Positions 31,258 through 41,764 of a stretch of DNA of 64,000 nucleotides are shown one piece after another (the first letter of the stretch is position 1; each line of letters starts with the position of its first letter). Location of the stretch: contig NZ_CP046509.1 of the NCBI RefSeq assembly GCF_009738185.1, positions 4,095,501 to 4,159,500 on the forward strand. The letters are read 5' to 3'. A program made the translations under genes and the position numbers. This DNA is from Erwinia sorbitola (GTDB taxonomy: Bacteria > Pseudomonadota > Gammaproteobacteria > Enterobacterales > Enterobacteriaceae). The notes beneath the pieces are model-generated. The model worked only from the letters and a program-made list of their open reading frames with translations. It was not told the origin of the DNA and searched no databases.

Positions 31258-31833
31258 ATGATGGGTATAGAAAAGGTTAGCGTTACAATGAGAACTTTTC
31301 TTTACGGCATTATCATCATCATGGTGAGCTCAATTATCTCCACCGCTGGCGCACTCTATTTATCAGATAAAAGCACACTCCTTTTTGAACACTTTACACA
31401 ACCCACCGCTGATAATCAGCATGAAAAATCACTCCAGTTACTCAAAAGATCGGCCATAACCGGTAATATGCACGCCCAGTTTAAACTGGGAACGATTTAT
31501 TACCTGGGACATAATGTCGCCAAAGATGATGTTGAATCACGCTTTTGGTTCAATGTTGCTTACAACAGCGGCAGTATGGATGCGGAAGTTAACCTTGCAT
31601 CGATGTATAAATATGGTGAGGGCGGAGAGAAAGACCTGAAAAAATCCATCGAGTTATATTCAGATGCTGCGCGAAAAGGCTCATCAGTCGCCTTATACAA
31701 TTTAGGTAAGATGTATTTAAGCGGTGACTCACTGGAAAAAAACGAACGCTACGGGGTCTCACTATTGCAGGACTCCTGCAAAGCAGGCTTCGAGAAAAGC
31801 TGTCACCTGCTGCAACAAATTTTCTCTCACTAA
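31258..31833 (+). CDS. Sel1-repeat (TPR-like) membrane-anchored protein
   Basis: The 191-residue protein has an N-terminal hydrophobic segment (FLYGIIIIMVSSIISTAGALYL, about 14-35), which anchors it to or exports it across the inner membrane. At least three Sel1-like repeats follow (KRSAITGNMHAQFKLGTIYY, VNLASMYKYGEGGEKDLKKS and ARKGSSVALYNLGKMYLSGD). These helical repeats usually bind proteins. A second start at 31288 (MRTFLYG) is possible; neither has a strong Shine-Dalgarno. It lies 88 bases after the adhesin in the same direction, so it may be an accessory factor. That role is only inferred. Confidence 0.75.
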   Translation: MMGIEKVSVTMRTFLYGIIIIMVSSIISTAGALYLSDKSTLLFEHFTQPTADNQHEKSLQLLKRSAITGNMHAQFKLGTIYYLGHNVAKDDVESRFWFNVAYNSGSMDAEVNLASMYKYGEGGEKDLKKSIELYSDAARKGSSVALYNLGKMYLSGDSLEKNERYGVSLLQDSCKAGFEKSCHLLQQIFSH

Positions 31834-31943
31834 TCCCGCCGGGCGCGTGCAGCCCGCACTGAAAAACTGGCAGAGGTCAGAGGGAAGAAGCGGTAAGCAA
31901 TGAGTACCGGAACCAGCACAATATTTATTATAAAAAGCAGACA

Positions 31944-31972
31944 TAAAAAAAGAGCCTTTCGGCTCTTTTTTT
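31944..31972. terminator. Bidirectional terminator between the Sel1 gene and the tRNA-Gly pair
   Basis: AAAAAAGAGCC and GGCTCTTTTTTT form a stem with a TTTC loop, with T runs on both strands. It can end the Sel1 transcript (plus) and the tRNA-Gly pair (minus). The 110 bases between the Sel1 stop and this stem hold no gene. Confidence 0.85.
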
Positions 31973-32013
31973 ACTGATTTACAGACAGGATAGCCTCTCT
32001 GCAAATTAAATTT

Positions 32014-32089
<76 letters not shown>

Positions 32090-32118
32090 TTGGGTGGTGC
32101 TTAACTGCTTAAAAAATT

Positions 32119-32194
<76 letters not shown>

Positions 32195-32234
32195 TCTGGG
32201 TAACAATGAAATTCTTCATCGGTACGGGGTGCGA

Positions 32235-32262
32235 ATTATACGAGGATTTTGCCCCTATACAA
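32235..32262 (-). promoter_or_regulatory. Promoter of the tRNA-Gly pair
   Basis: On the minus strand, TTGTAT, a 16-base spacer and a perfect TATAAT are followed by TCGCACCCC, a C-rich discriminator typical of stringently controlled tRNA operons. It lies about 40 bases upstream of the first tRNA. Confidence 0.75.
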
Positions 32263-32349
32263 CCCCTCTAGCCAAAAAGATTTCATATTTTCAACCGAGT
32301 GCTGGTTTAGCAGCCAATATGATGATTTAGCCACCAATTTTCACTCAAT

Positions 32350-32386
32350 AACCCAGGCCGCAGGCTATGTCACTGTAGCCTGGGTT
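32350..32386 (-). terminator. Hairpin downstream of orn
   Basis: AACCCAGGC and GCCTGGGTT form a 9-bp stem with a 19-base, partly self-pairing loop, starting 11 bases after the orn stop. No T run follows, so termination may be weak. Confidence 0.45.
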
Positions 32387-32396
32387 AGCGGACAAC

Positions 32397-32942
32397 TCAC
32401 AACTGAATAAAATGCTCGCGGTAATACGCCAGTTCCGCTACGGACTCGCGGATATCATCCATCGCCTGATGCGTACCCTGCTTTTTGAAGCCCGGCAAGA
32501 TTTCTGGTTTCCAGCGACGCGCCAGCTCTTTTAGCGTGCTGACATCCAGGTAACGGTAATGGAAATACTCCTCCAGCTTTGGCATGTACTTAAACAGGAA
32601 GCGGCGATCCTGACCGATGCTGTTGCCACAGATAGGTGAACTGTTCGCCGGTACCCACTTTTCCAGGAACTCAATGGTAGCCTGTACGGCGGCGTCTTCA
32701 TCATACTGGCTGGCCTTAACTCGCTCGACCAGTCCGCTACTGGTATGGGTGCGCACGTTCCAGTCATCCATTAACGCCAGCTGGGCATCTGACTGATGGA
32801 TGGCAAGCACAGGTCCTTCCGCCAGAATATTCAGATCGGCATCGGTGACCAGCGTGGCGATCTCAATAATACGATCCTGCTCCGGGTCAAGTCCGGTCAT
32901 CTCAAGATCAATCCAAATCAGGTTGTTAGCATTAGCAGTCAT
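32397..32942 (-). CDS. orn: Oligoribonuclease
   Basis: Orn degrades the last two- to five-base RNA fragments and is essential in E. coli. The DEDDh exonuclease motifs are visible: [12 protein letters not shown] near residue 10, [12 protein letters not shown] near 109, and the late [14 protein letters not shown]. The open frame runs 52 codons further, but the ATG giving [14 protein letters not shown] gives 181 residues as in E. coli, and the extension would run towards the divergent rsgA. The orn/rsgA divergent pair is conserved. Confidence 0.97.
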   Translation of the reverse strand: MTANANNLIWIDLEMTGLDPEQDRIIEIATLVTDADLNILAEGPVLAIHQSDAQLALMDDWNVRTHTSSGLVERVKASQYDEDAAVQATIEFLEKWVPANSSPICGNSIGQDRRFLFKYMPKLEEYFHYRYLDVSTLKELARRWKPEILPGFKKQGTHQAMDDIRESVAELAYYREHFIQL

Positions 32943-33075
32943 AGTTTTCTCACGGTGTATACTCGTCATACTTAAACGCGAATTAATTAGAGTATAGGGC
33001 GGCATGGTTAAGTAGCGTGTATGATAGACCTTTTGCCCTGCCAGGGCGAAATATGCAGAATCGGTGTGAGGAACA

Positions 33076-34137
33076 GTGACTAAAAACAAACTATCCAAAG
33101 GTCAGCAACGTCGCGTGAGTGCCAACCACGATCGTCGCCTGAAGCAGCGGGCCGATAAACCTGAGCCAGATGACAATCTGTTCGGTGAAGTCCGTGATGG
33201 CGTAGTGATCAGCCGTTTTGGTATGCATGCAGATGTGGAAGATGCGGATGGTTCCGTTCACCGTTGTAACATCCGCCGTACCATCCGCTCGCTGGTAACC
33301 GGTGACCGCGTGCGCTGGCGTCCAGGCGTAGAAGGCGGCGCAACGGTAAAAGGCATCGTTGAGGCTGTTCATGAACGCACATCGGTGCTGACCCGTCCCG
33401 ACTTCTATGATGGTGTAAAACCCATCGCCGCCAACATTAATCAGATTGTGGTAGTTTCAGCGATTCTGCCGGAGCTGTCGTTGAATATTATCGACCGCTA
33501 TCTGGTGGCCTGCGAAACGCTGGGCGTCGAGCCGCTGCTGGTGCTGAACAAAACCGACCTGCTTGATGACGAAGGCCGGGCCTTTGTTGATGAGCAGATG
33601 GATATCTATCGCCATATTGGCTACAAGGTGCTGATGGTATCGAGCCATCGCAAAGAGGGCCTGGTTGAGCTGGAGCAGGCGCTGACCGACCGCGTGAGTA
33701 TCTTCGCCGGGCAATCCGGGGTAGGTAAATCCAGCCTGCTGAATGCCCTGCTGGGCCTGGAACTGAGCAACGCAGAGATTCTGACTAATGACGTCTCCGA
33801 TAACTCAGGCCTGGGTCAGCACACCACCACGGCTTCACGTCTGTACCACTTCCCGCACGGCGGCGATGTGATTGACTCCCCGGGCGTGCGTGAATTTGGT
33901 TTATGGCACCTCGAACCGGAACAAATCACTCAGGGATTTGTCGAATTTCGTACCTATTTAGGTGGATGTAAGTTCCGTGACTGTAAACATGACACCGATC
34001 CCGGCTGTGCCATTCGTGAAGCAGTGGAAAAAGGTGAAATCAACGAGTCACGTTTTGCCAACTACCACCTGATTTTGGAAACTATGTCTGAAGTACAGGC
34101 GAAAACACGCCGTAACTTTACTACAGACAAAAACTAA
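33076..34137 (+). CDS. rsgA: Small ribosomal subunit biogenesis GTPase RsgA
   Basis: RsgA is a circularly permuted GTPase that checks late 30S assembly. The 353 residues contain the OB-fold (residues about 40-110), the G4 motif NKTD, then G1 [12 protein letters not shown] and G3 DSPGV in permuted order. The C-terminal zinc-binding Cys/His knuckle follows ([14 protein letters not shown]). The start is GTG with GAGG upstream (TGAGGAACAGTG). Confidence 0.97.
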   Translation: MTKNKLSKGQQRRVSANHDRRLKQRADKPEPDDNLFGEVRDGVVISRFGMHADVEDADGSVHRCNIRRTIRSLVTGDRVRWRPGVEGGATVKGIVEAVHERTSVLTRPDFYDGVKPIAANINQIVVVSAILPELSLNIIDRYLVACETLGVEPLLVLNKTDLLDDEGRAFVDEQMDIYRHIGYKVLMVSSHRKEGLVELEQALTDRVSIFAGQSGVGKSSLLNALLGLELSNAEILTNDVSDNSGLGQHTTTASRLYHFPHGGDVIDSPGVREFGLWHLEPEQITQGFVEFRTYLGGCKFRDCKHDTDPGCAIREAVEKGEINESRFANYHLILETMSEVQAKTRRNFTTDKN

Positions 34138-34256
34138 CCATGCAGGCCTGAATATAGAGCGCAAGGGCACTTGATATTGCACCGTGGACCAGGTATTAGC
34201 CTTAACCCACGGGCACTGCTACAATCCGCCCCCTTTATATTTCTACAGCCTATTGA

Positions 34257-34355
34257 CCCAAAATATTTCGAGTTGCAAAAGCAAGAGGCTTTAGCCTTTT
34301 AGCACAGCGAGAGCCAGAGCAGCGAACGCATCTGCAGCCTGAAGTATGAAGGGGA
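34257..34355. repeat. Possible intergenic palindromic repeat element
   Basis: The rsgA-psd gap begins with CCCAAAATATTTCGAGTTGCA and ends with an imperfect inverted copy (TGCAGCCTGAAGTATGAAGG) about 60 bases later. Between them lies GAGCCAGAGCAGCGAACGCA. From memory, this pattern of TTTCGAGTTGCA ... GCGAACGCA ... TGCA.CCTGAAGTATGA occurs as a dispersed short element in Yersinia, Serratia and Erwinia genomes. I see only one copy here. Confidence 0.4.
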
Positions 34356-34380
34356 TATGTGATTGAGCCAGGAGGCTAAC

Positions 34381-35280
34381 GTGTTAGACCGTATTAAACT
34401 CGGCCTGAATAAAATATTGCCTAAAAAGGCTCTCACTGAACTGGCCGGCTGGGGCGCCAGCAAGCGTGGTGGATGGCTGACAAAAGCGGTAATCGATGCT
34501 TTTGTCTGGTACTACAAGGTGGATATGAAAGAGGCGCAGAAGCCTGACACCGCCAGCTATCGTACCTTTAATGAATTCTTCGTGCGCCCATTGCGCGATG
34601 AAGCTCGCCCAATCGAAACGGATCCGAATTTGCTGGTTCTTCCCGCCGATGGTGCTATCAGCCAGTTAGGCCATATTGAGGGTGAGCAGATTTTTCAGGC
34701 AAAAGGCCACACCTATTCACTGGAAGCACTGTTAGCCGGTAATAGCGCGATGACAGAGATGTTCCGCGACGGCGAATTTGTGACTACTTATCTCGCACCG
34801 CGTGACTATCACCGCGTGCATATGCCGTGCAACGGTATCCTGCGCGAAATGATCTACGTGCCGGGGGATCTCTACTCCGTGAACCCGCTCACCGCGCAGA
34901 ACATTCCCAATCTGTTTGCGCGTAACGAGCGCGTTATCTGCCTGTTTGATACTGAATTTGGCCCGATGGCGCAGATTCTGGTCGGTGCCACCATCGTGGG
35001 CAGCATCGAAACTGCATGGGCGGGAACCGTTACACCACCGCGTGAAGGTGTAATCAAGCGCTGGAGCTGGCCGGGTGCGGATGCCGACGGTTCCGTGGTT
35101 CTGCTGAAAGGCCAGGAGATGGGTCGATTCAAACTTGGCTCAACGGTGATCAACCTGTTCGCCCCGGGCAAAGTAAAGCTGGCTGAGAGCCTGGCGGCAG
35201 AAAGTAAAACACGTCTTGGCGCAACCCTGGCCATCGCACTACAGAAAGACAGTGCGGAAGACGTCCTCCACCATCCATAG
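34381..35280 (+). CDS. psd: Phosphatidylserine decarboxylase proenzyme
   Basis: Psd makes phosphatidylethanolamine from phosphatidylserine at the inner membrane. The proenzyme cuts itself at LGST; the serine at residue 254 becomes the pyruvoyl group, which fits the E. coli numbering. Other marks are [26 protein letters not shown], and the [11 protein letters not shown] segment with catalytic histidine. I start at GTG (34381) because AGGAGG lies just before it; an in-frame TTG six codons upstream is worse. The 299 residues lack most of the acidic C-terminal tail of the E. coli protein (322). It is probably co-transcribed with mscM. Confidence 0.95.
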   Translation: MLDRIKLGLNKILPKKALTELAGWGASKRGGWLTKAVIDAFVWYYKVDMKEAQKPDTASYRTFNEFFVRPLRDEARPIETDPNLLVLPADGAISQLGHIEGEQIFQAKGHTYSLEALLAGNSAMTEMFRDGEFVTTYLAPRDYHRVHMPCNGILREMIYVPGDLYSVNPLTAQNIPNLFARNERVICLFDTEFGPMAQILVGATIVGSIETAWAGTVTPPREGVIKRWSWPGADADGSVVLLKGQEMGRFKLGSTVINLFAPGKVKLAESLAAESKTRLGATLAIALQKDSAEDVLHHP

Positions 35281-35289
35281 CGGATAACC

Positions 35290-38200
35290 ATGTCACGTCT
35301 GATTCTCACTCTTTTGTTAGGCTGGAGCTTGCTCCAGCCAGTTTATGCAGCCAGCGTACCGGATGCATCGCAGATTAAACAACAACTTGAAGAGGTAAAG
35401 TCAGACAAGACTACGCCAGGTCAGGCGGCACTCATTGAGGCCCTGCAATCCACCCTCACCTGGCTGGACGAGCGTCAGAACTCGCTTAACCTAACTCAGG
35501 AATATCAGCAGGTCATTGACGACTTCCCTAAACTTTCCCGCGAGTTACGCCAGCAGATCGTGACGCTGACGGACAGTAGCAAACCGCTGCGCAGTAATAT
35601 GAGCGCTGCCGATCTCGATCAGGAGATCCTTCAGGTCAGCAGCCAGCTGGTGGAGGAGAACAGGCAGGTTCAGCAAGAGCAGGATCGCGCACGCGAAATC
35701 AGTGATTCCCTTTCCCAGCTGCCGCAGCAGCAAACGGAAGCGCGCCGTGCGCTAAATGAAATCGAACGCCGTTTGCAGGGGCAGCCAGCGCCCACTACCC
35801 CACTCGGTCAGGCGCAGCTTGCCCAGCGTCAGGCAGAGTCTGCCGCGCAAAAAGCCCGGGTGGATGAGCTGGAACTGGCGCAGCTGTCGGCCAATAACCG
35901 CCAGGAGCTGGCGCGGATGCGCGCCGAAGTCCACCAGCGTAAAGCCGCCAGCCTGGATGCCTATCTCCAGGATCTTCGTAACCAGCTAAACAGCCTGCGC
36001 CAGCGCGAAGCCGAAATGGCGCTGGCACGAACCGAGCAGCTGGCGGAAAACAGCGGTGATATGCCGCAGGGCATTATCGAACAGTTCCGCGTTAACCGCG
36101 AACTCTCCAGCGCACTGAATCAGCAGGCGCAGCGCATGGATCTGGTGGCTTCGCAGCAGCGTACCGCCGCCAATCAAACCATTCAGGTGCGCCAGGCACT
36201 GAGCACCATTCGCGAGCAGTCACAGTGGCTGGGCGTATCCAACGTGCTGGGTGAAGCATTAAGGGCGCAGGTTGCGCGCCTGCCGGACATGCCTAAGCCG
36301 CAGCAGCTGGACAACGAAATGGCCCAGCTGCGGGTCCAGCGTCTCTATTATGAAGACCTGCTTGAGCGTCAGCAGTCGCTGCAACAGCTGCGCCAGGATG
36401 ACAACAGCAAGCTGACTACCGAGCAGCGGCGCATTCTCGATGCCCAGCTGAAAACCCAGCGAGAGCTGCTGACGTCCCTGCTTTCCGGCTGTGATAACCT
36501 GATCCTCGGCGTCACCAAGCTGAAAGTGGCCAACAGCCAGCTGGTGGATGCGCTAAACGAAGTAAAAGAGGCGACCCACCGCTATCTCTTCTGGACAGCG
36601 GACGTCAGTGCCGTGGACTTCAGCTACCCTATCGATCTGGCACGTGATCTGCACCGCCTGCTGTCGCTGGACACTTTTGGCCAGTTGGGTGGCGCAATGG
36701 TGATGATGGTGACCAGCCGCGAAACCGTGCTCCCCCTGCTTGGTGCAGTGCTGCTGGTGGGCTTCAGCATCAGTTCACGTCGCCACTTCCGTAATTTCCT
36801 TGAGCGCGCTTCCAGCAAGGTGGGTAAAGTCACTCAGGATCATTTCAGCCTGACGCTGCGAACCGTGTTCTGGTCAATTCTGGTGGCATTACCGCTGCCA
36901 GTATTATGGGCAGCGCTGGGGTATGGTTTGCAACACGCCTGGCCCTACCCCATCGCCATTGCTATCGGCGACGGCGTAACCGCCAGCGTCCCGCTGCTAT
37001 GGGCCTTTATGGTCAGCAATACCTTTGCCCGTCCGCAGGGCCTGTTTATCGTCCATTTCCGCTGGCCGAAAGCCCGCGTGGCGCGCGCTATGCGCTTTTA
37101 TACCTTGTGCATCGGGCTGGTTGTTCCGCTGATGATGATGCTGATCGCCTTCGACAACCTCGAAGATCGCGAATTCTCAGCCACCCTTGGCCGCCTCTGC
37201 TTTATCCTGATTTGTGGCGCATTGAGCCTGGTAACCGTCAGCCTTAAACGTGCCGGTATCCCGCTGCATCTCGATAAAGAGGGCAACGGTGAGAACTTTA
37301 TTAATAATGTGCTGTGGAATGCGATGATCGCCATTCCGATGGTGGCGGCGTTAGCCTCCTGCATCGGCTACCTGGCAACGGCACAGGCGCTGCTGGCACG
37401 TCTGGAAACCTCGGTGGCAATCTGGTTCCTGCTGCTGGTGATTTACCATATTATTCGCCGCTGGATGCTGATTCAGCGACGGCGCATCGCCTTTGACCGC
37501 GCCCGCCAGCGCCGTGCGGAAATCCTCGCCCAGCGCGCGCGCGGTGAAGAGGAAATAGCCGCTCAACAGACCGCTGCCGATAGCGTAGATGTAGAAGAAC
37601 CGGTGATTGACCTGGATGCTATCAGTGCGCAGTCTTTACGCCTGGTACGTTCAATCCTGACGCTGGTTGCGCTGGTTTCAGTGATCGTACTCTGGTCTGA
37701 GATCCACTCGGCGTTCGGCTTCCTCGAAAATATCCGCCTGTGGGATGTCAGCACCACCGTTCAGGGAGTGGAGAGCCTGCAACCGATCACTCTGGGATCG
37801 GTGATGATCGCCGTTCTGGTGCTGATTATTACCACCCAGCTGGTACGCAACATGCCTGCCCTGCTGGAACTGGCGCTGCTGCAACACCTCAGCCTGACGC
37901 CGGGAACAGGTTATGCCATCACCACCCTGACCAAATATGTGCTGATTCTGATTGGCGGGCTGGCCGGTTTCTCGCTTATTGGCATCGACTGGTCAAAATT
38001 GCAGTGGCTGGTCGCCGGATTGACGGTAGGTCTGGGTTTTGGTTTGCAGGAGATCTTCGCCAACTTTATTTCTGGTCTGATCATTCTGTTTGAGAAACCC
38101 ATCCGCATTGGCGATACGGTAACTATCCGCGAGCTGACCGGCAGCATCACCCGTATCAACACCCGCGCTACCACCATTACCGACTGGGATCGCAAAGAGA

Positions 38201-38625
38201 TTATCGTGCCGAATAAGGCCTTTATCACCGAGCAGTTTATTAACTGGTCACTTTCTGACTCGGTCACCCGCGTGGTACTGACCATTCCGGCAGCGGCAGA
38301 AGCCAACAGTGAAGAAGTAACCAACGTGCTGCTGACGGCGGCACAGCGATGCAGCTACGTGCTGGATACACCGCAGCCGGAAGCATTCCTGGTCGATTTA
38401 CAGCAGGGGATTCAGCTATTCGAGCTGCGTATTCACGCCGCTGAGATGGGACATCGTATGCCGCTGCGGCATGAGCTGCATCAGCTGATCCTGCGTGGTT
38501 ATCAGGAGCACGGGCTGGAAATGCCGTTCCCACCGTTCCAGGTACGCATGGAGACTATCGGGCGTAAAACCCCAGCCAGCAACGGCGCACCGGCGGCAAG
38601 AAATTATAAATCGGGCGGCCTGTAA
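35290..38625 (+). CDS. mscM: Miniconductance mechanosensitive channel MscM (YjeP)
   Basis: This 1111-residue MscS-family channel opens under membrane tension to release solutes. A signal peptide (LILTLLLGWSLLQPVYA) precedes a large periplasmic coiled-coil domain (about 20-470, rich in Gln and Leu). About ten membrane helices follow, then the pore helix and MscS core (AGLTVGLGFGLQEIFANFIS, FEKPIRIGDTVTI, GSITRINTRATTITDWD), ending in a cytoplasmic domain. The length is near the 1107 of E. coli. It starts nine bases after psd, as in E. coli. Confidence 0.96.
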   Translation: MSRLILTLLLGWSLLQPVYAASVPDASQIKQQLEEVKSDKTTPGQAALIEALQSTLTWLDERQNSLNLTQEYQQVIDDFPKLSRELRQQIVTLTDSSKPLRSNMSAADLDQEILQVSSQLVEENRQVQQEQDRAREISDSLSQLPQQQTEARRALNEIERRLQGQPAPTTPLGQAQLAQRQAESAAQKARVDELELAQLSANNRQELARMRAEVHQRKAASLDAYLQDLRNQLNSLRQREAEMALARTEQLAENSGDMPQGIIEQFRVNRELSSALNQQAQRMDLVASQQRTAANQTIQVRQALSTIREQSQWLGVSNVLGEALRAQVARLPDMPKPQQLDNEMAQLRVQRLYYEDLLERQQSLQQLRQDDNSKLTTEQRRILDAQLKTQRELLTSLLSGCDNLILGVTKLKVANSQLVDALNEVKEATHRYLFWTADVSAVDFSYPIDLARDLHRLLSLDTFGQLGGAMVMMVTSRETVLPLLGAVLLVGFSISSRRHFRNFLERASSKVGKVTQDHFSLTLRTVFWSILVALPLPVLWAALGYGLQHAWPYPIAIAIGDGVTASVPLLWAFMVSNTFARPQGLFIVHFRWPKARVARAMRFYTLCIGLVVPLMMMLIAFDNLEDREFSATLGRLCFILICGALSLVTVSLKRAGIPLHLDKEGNGENFINNVLWNAMIAIPMVAALASCIGYLATAQALLARLETSVAIWFLLLVIYHIIRRWMLIQRRRIAFDRARQRRAEILAQRARGEEEIAAQQTAADSVDVEEPVIDLDAISAQSLRLVRSILTLVALVSVIVLWSEIHSAFGFLENIRLWDVSTTVQGVESLQPITLGSVMIAVLVLIITTQLVRNMPALLELALLQHLSLTPGTGYAITTLTKYVLILIGGLAGFSLIGIDWSKLQWLVAGLTVGLGFGLQEIFANFISGLIILFEKPIRIGDTVTIRELTGSITRINTRATTITDWDRKEIIVPNKAFITEQFINWSLSDSVTRVVLTIPAAAEANSEEVTNVLLTAAQRCSYVLDTPQPEAFLVDLQQGIQLFELRIHAAEMGHRMPLRHELHQLILRGYQEHGLEMPFPPFQVRMETIGRKTPASNGAPAARNYKSGGL

Positions 38626-38634
38626 GACGATCAT

Positions 38635-38658
38635 CAGGGTCAGATATGCCTGACCCTG
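38635..38658. terminator. Hairpin between convergent mscM and epmA
   Basis: CAGGGTCAG and CTGACCCTG form a 9-bp stem with a 6-base loop, midway between the mscM and epmA stop codons. Neither side has a long T run. Confidence 0.5.
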
Positions 38659-38680
38659 ACTCATTATCGGCTAAACACGC

Positions 38681-39658
38681 TTAACAGCGATCGACGGTGA
38701 ACGCGATCACATCGCTCAGTTGCTCTGCCTTCAGCGCCAGCATCACAATGCGATCAACCCCTAACGCCACGCCGGAGCTCTCCGGCATACCGTGGGCCAG
38801 CGCATCCAGCAGGTTGGTATCAATCGGCTGTACCGGCAGACCCGCTGCCGCGCGCTTACGATTATCCTGCTCAAAACGCAGACGCTGTTCCCGGCTGTCA
38901 GTCAGCTCACGGAAACCGTTAGCCAGCTCAATACCTTTGAAGTAAACCTCAAAACGTTCAGCTACGCGGTGATCTTCCGTACTGATCTCTGCCAGCGCCG
39001 CCTGGCTGGCCGGGAAGTGATAGACGAAAGCCGGTTTCTCTTTACCGATTTCCGGTTCCACACCCAGCATAAACAGCAGCTGCAACAGCGTATCGCGATC
39101 TTCTTCACGATGAGCAAGATCCCCAGCCCCCAGCTTTTCAGCCACTTCACGCAGCTGGGCTTTGTCAGCGGAGAGGGGATCAATCTCCAGATGGCGAATA
39201 AATGCCTGCTGGTAGGAGAGCGTCTCAGCCGGGGCACACTCCAGCACCTGTTGCAGCAGATCGTCCACCTCGTTCATCAGGCGATACATATCGTAATGGG
39301 GGCGATACCACTCCAGCATGGTGAACTCAGGATTATGATGACGCCCCATCTCCTCATTGCGGAAACTGCGGCACAGCTGGAAGATCGGCCCACTGCCCGC
39401 AGCCAGCAGCCGCTTCATATGGTATTCAGGGCTGGTCATCAGATAAAGATCGATACCTGCGGCAGCGCCCGGGCCAACAAACCGGGTCTGGAACGGAAAC
39501 AGATGCACATCGGTTACCGTCGCCTGGCTCATCGCCGGGGTTTCCACTTCCAGTACGCCACGATCGGCAAAGAAACGCCGGATTTCAGCCATAATCGCCG
39601 CACGCTTTAATAAATTAGCGATGGATGCACTTGGCTGCCAGCTGGCCGAATCGCTCAT
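38681..39658 (-). CDS. epmA: Elongation factor P--(R)-beta-lysine ligase EpmA
   Basis: EpmA (PoxA/GenX) attaches (R)-beta-lysine to Lys34 of elongation factor P. It resembles the catalytic core of class II lysyl-tRNA synthetase without the anticodon domain. Visible are motif 2 ([20 protein letters not shown]) and motif 3 ([14 protein letters not shown]). I choose the ATG giving [13 protein letters not shown], which yields 325 residues as in E. coli. Its partners epmB and efp are 5-6 kb away in this window, so the whole modification pathway is present. Confidence 0.96.
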   Translation of the reverse strand: MSDSASWQPSASIANLLKRAAIMAEIRRFFADRGVLEVETPAMSQATVTDVHLFPFQTRFVGPGAAAGIDLYLMTSPEYHMKRLLAAGSGPIFQLCRSFRNEEMGRHHNPEFTMLEWYRPHYDMYRLMNEVDDLLQQVLECAPAETLSYQQAFIRHLEIDPLSADKAQLREVAEKLGAGDLAHREEDRDTLLQLLFMLGVEPEIGKEKPAFVYHFPASQAALAEISTEDHRVAERFEVYFKGIELANGFRELTDSREQRLRFEQDNRKRAAAGLPVQPIDTNLLDALAHGMPESSGVALGVDRIVMLALKAEQLSDVIAFTVDRC

Positions 39659-39791
39659 CTTTTTTACTCCAAATTCTGTAGGGTCAAGAAGTCTACCTGT
39701 ACAGGCAGCAACACACAATTCTACGCCGAAAAAACCAGCAACAGGTTTTCCACAAAAAGTGAATGGTTTTTATCTGTTACCCGCCAAAATG

Positions 39792-39833
39792 CCCGAACAT
39801 ATCAAATTAGCGCATTTTTAACCCCCCTATACT
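39792..39833 (+). promoter_or_regulatory. Candidate frd promoter with FNR-like half site
   Basis: A -10-like TATACT (39828-39833) lies 140 bases before frdA. CCCGA-N4-ATCAA at 39792-39805 has one good FNR half site (ATCAA), and its centre is about 41.5 bases before the expected transcription start, the class II activator position. The other half is poor. FNR activation of frd is established in E. coli; the site here is only suggestive. Confidence 0.4.
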
Positions 39834-39973
39834 GGGCAGCGACTGCTGGGTAGAGCCACCCGCTTTGCCTCTGGAAAAAATTTCAAACACAAAATACCCA
39901 CCATGGTTCGCGTCGCGGAAACATTGTCAACGCACATGCAGCGCGGAGTATGCCGGGTATAAGGGAGGAAACT

Positions 39974-41764
39974 GTGCAAACCCTGAATGCCGATTTGGTC
40001 ATTGTTGGTGCTGGTGGAGCCGGGTTACGAGCTGCGATTGCCGCAGCAGAAGCCAACCCGCGACTGAAAATTGCCCTGATATCAAAAGTCTATCCGATGC
40101 GCAGCCACACTGTGGCAGCCGAAGGGGGGGCCGCCGCCGTCACCCAGCAGCAGGACAGCTTCGATTCTCATTTCCACGATACCGTTGCCGGGGGCGACTG
40201 GCTGTGTGAGCAGCCTGTGGTGGACTATTTTGTGCAGCACTGCCCTGAGGAAATGGCGCAGTTAGAACAGTGGGGATGCCCCTGGAGCCGCAAAGAGGAC
40301 GGATCCATTAACGTTCGCCGCTTTGGTGGCATGAAGATTGAGCGCACCTGGTTCGCTGCCGATAAAACCGGCTTCCACATGCTGCATACCCTGTTTCAAA
40401 CCTCGCTAAAATACCCCCAAATCCAGCGCCTTGATGAACATTTCGTCCTCGACCTGCTGGTAGATGACGGCGTAGCCCACGGGCTGGTAGCCATCAATAT
40501 GATGGAAGGTACGCTGTTGGAAGTGCGCGCACAGTCGGTGATCCTTGCTACCGGCGGCGCGGGGCGCGTTTATCGCTATAACACTAATGGCGGCATCGTC
40601 ACCGGTGACGGCATGGGCATGGCGTTCCGCCACGGCGTCCCGCTGCGCGATATGGAGTTTGTTCAGTACCATCCGACCGGCCTGCCGGGTTCCGGCATCC
40701 TGATGACCGAAGGCTGCCGTGGTGAAGGCGGTATTCTGGTCAACAAAGACGGATATCGTTACCTGCAAGATTACGGCATGGGTCCGGAAACTCCGCTGGG
40801 TGAACCTAAAAACAAATATATGGAGCTTGGTCCACGCGATAAAGTCTCCCAGGCCTTCTGGCATGAATGGCGTGCCGGGCGCACCATCGCTACCCCGCGC
40901 GGGGATGTGGTCTACCTTGATCTGCGCCATCTTGGCGAGAAAAAATTACGTGAGCGCCTGCCGTTTATCTGTGAACTAAGTAAAGCCTACGTCGGCGTTG
41001 ATCCCATCACAGCCCCCATCCCGGTGCGCCCGACCGCGCACTACACCATGGGCGGCATTGAAACCAACGGCGAATGTGAAACCCGTATTCAGGGGCTGTT
41101 TGCCGTAGGTGAATGTTCATCAGTTGGGCTGCACGGTGCTAACCGCCTCGGTTCTAACTCGCTGGCAGAGCTGGTGGTATTTGGCCGCCTGGCAGGAGAG
41201 CAGGCCGCACAGCGTGCCTCTCAGCCACATCCGGTACGGGATACGGCGCTGAGTGCACAGCGCAACGATATTGAAAAACGGCTGCACGGCCTGGTGAATC
41301 AGCAGGGCAGCGAAAATGCGGCCACTCTGCGTGATGAGATGGGTATGGCAATGGAAGAGGGTTGCGGGATCTACCGCACCACGGAGCTGATGCAAAAAAC
41401 CATCGATAAGCTGGCAGAGCTGAAGCAGCGTTTCTCCAACCTGCGTGTGACCGATACCTCCAGCGTATTCAACACTGAACTGCTGTATGCCGTTGAGCTG
41501 GCCCACGGGCTGGATGTGGCGGAATGTATGGCCCACTCGGCCATTCAGCGTAAAGAGTCTCGTGGAGCACATCAGCGGCTGGATGAAGGCTGCACCACCC
41601 GCGATGACGAAAACTTCCTGGCACATACCCTGACGTTCTTCAACCCGCAGGGTGCGCCAACGGTCGCTTATGATCCAGTGACCATTACCCACCTGCCGCC
41701 GGCCGCACGCGTGTATGGCGCGGCCTCTGAGGGCACTACCCACAAGGAGCCTGGTCATGAGTGA
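39974..41764 (+). CDS. frdA: Fumarate reductase flavoprotein subunit
   Basis: FrdA reduces fumarate to succinate in anaerobic respiration. The Rossmann motif [12 protein letters not shown] is near residue 10. The covalent FAD histidine is His45 ([10 protein letters not shown]), and the active-site segments [10 protein letters not shown] and [10 protein letters not shown] are present. The start is GTG, giving [12 protein letters not shown] in step with E. coli, and GGGAGG lies just upstream; eight codons further upstream are open but less likely. The 596-residue protein overlaps the frdB start by eight bases. The four frd genes form one operon. Confidence 0.97.
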   Translation: MQTLNADLVIVGAGGAGLRAAIAAAEANPRLKIALISKVYPMRSHTVAAEGGAAAVTQQQDSFDSHFHDTVAGGDWLCEQPVVDYFVQHCPEEMAQLEQWGCPWSRKEDGSINVRRFGGMKIERTWFAADKTGFHMLHTLFQTSLKYPQIQRLDEHFVLDLLVDDGVAHGLVAINMMEGTLLEVRAQSVILATGGAGRVYRYNTNGGIVTGDGMGMAFRHGVPLRDMEFVQYHPTGLPGSGILMTEGCRGEGGILVNKDGYRYLQDYGMGPETPLGEPKNKYMELGPRDKVSQAFWHEWRAGRTIATPRGDVVYLDLRHLGEKKLRERLPFICELSKAYVGVDPITAPIPVRPTAHYTMGGIETNGECETRIQGLFAVGECSSVGLHGANRLGSNSLAELVVFGRLAGEQAAQRASQPHPVRDTALSAQRNDIEKRLHGLVNQQGSENAATLRDEMGMAMEEGCGIYRTTELMQKTIDKLAELKQRFSNLRVTDTSSVFNTELLYAVELAHGLDVAECMAHSAIQRKESRGAHQRLDEGCTTRDDENFLAHTLTFFNPQGAPTVAYDPVTITHLPPAARVYGAASEGTTHKEPGHE

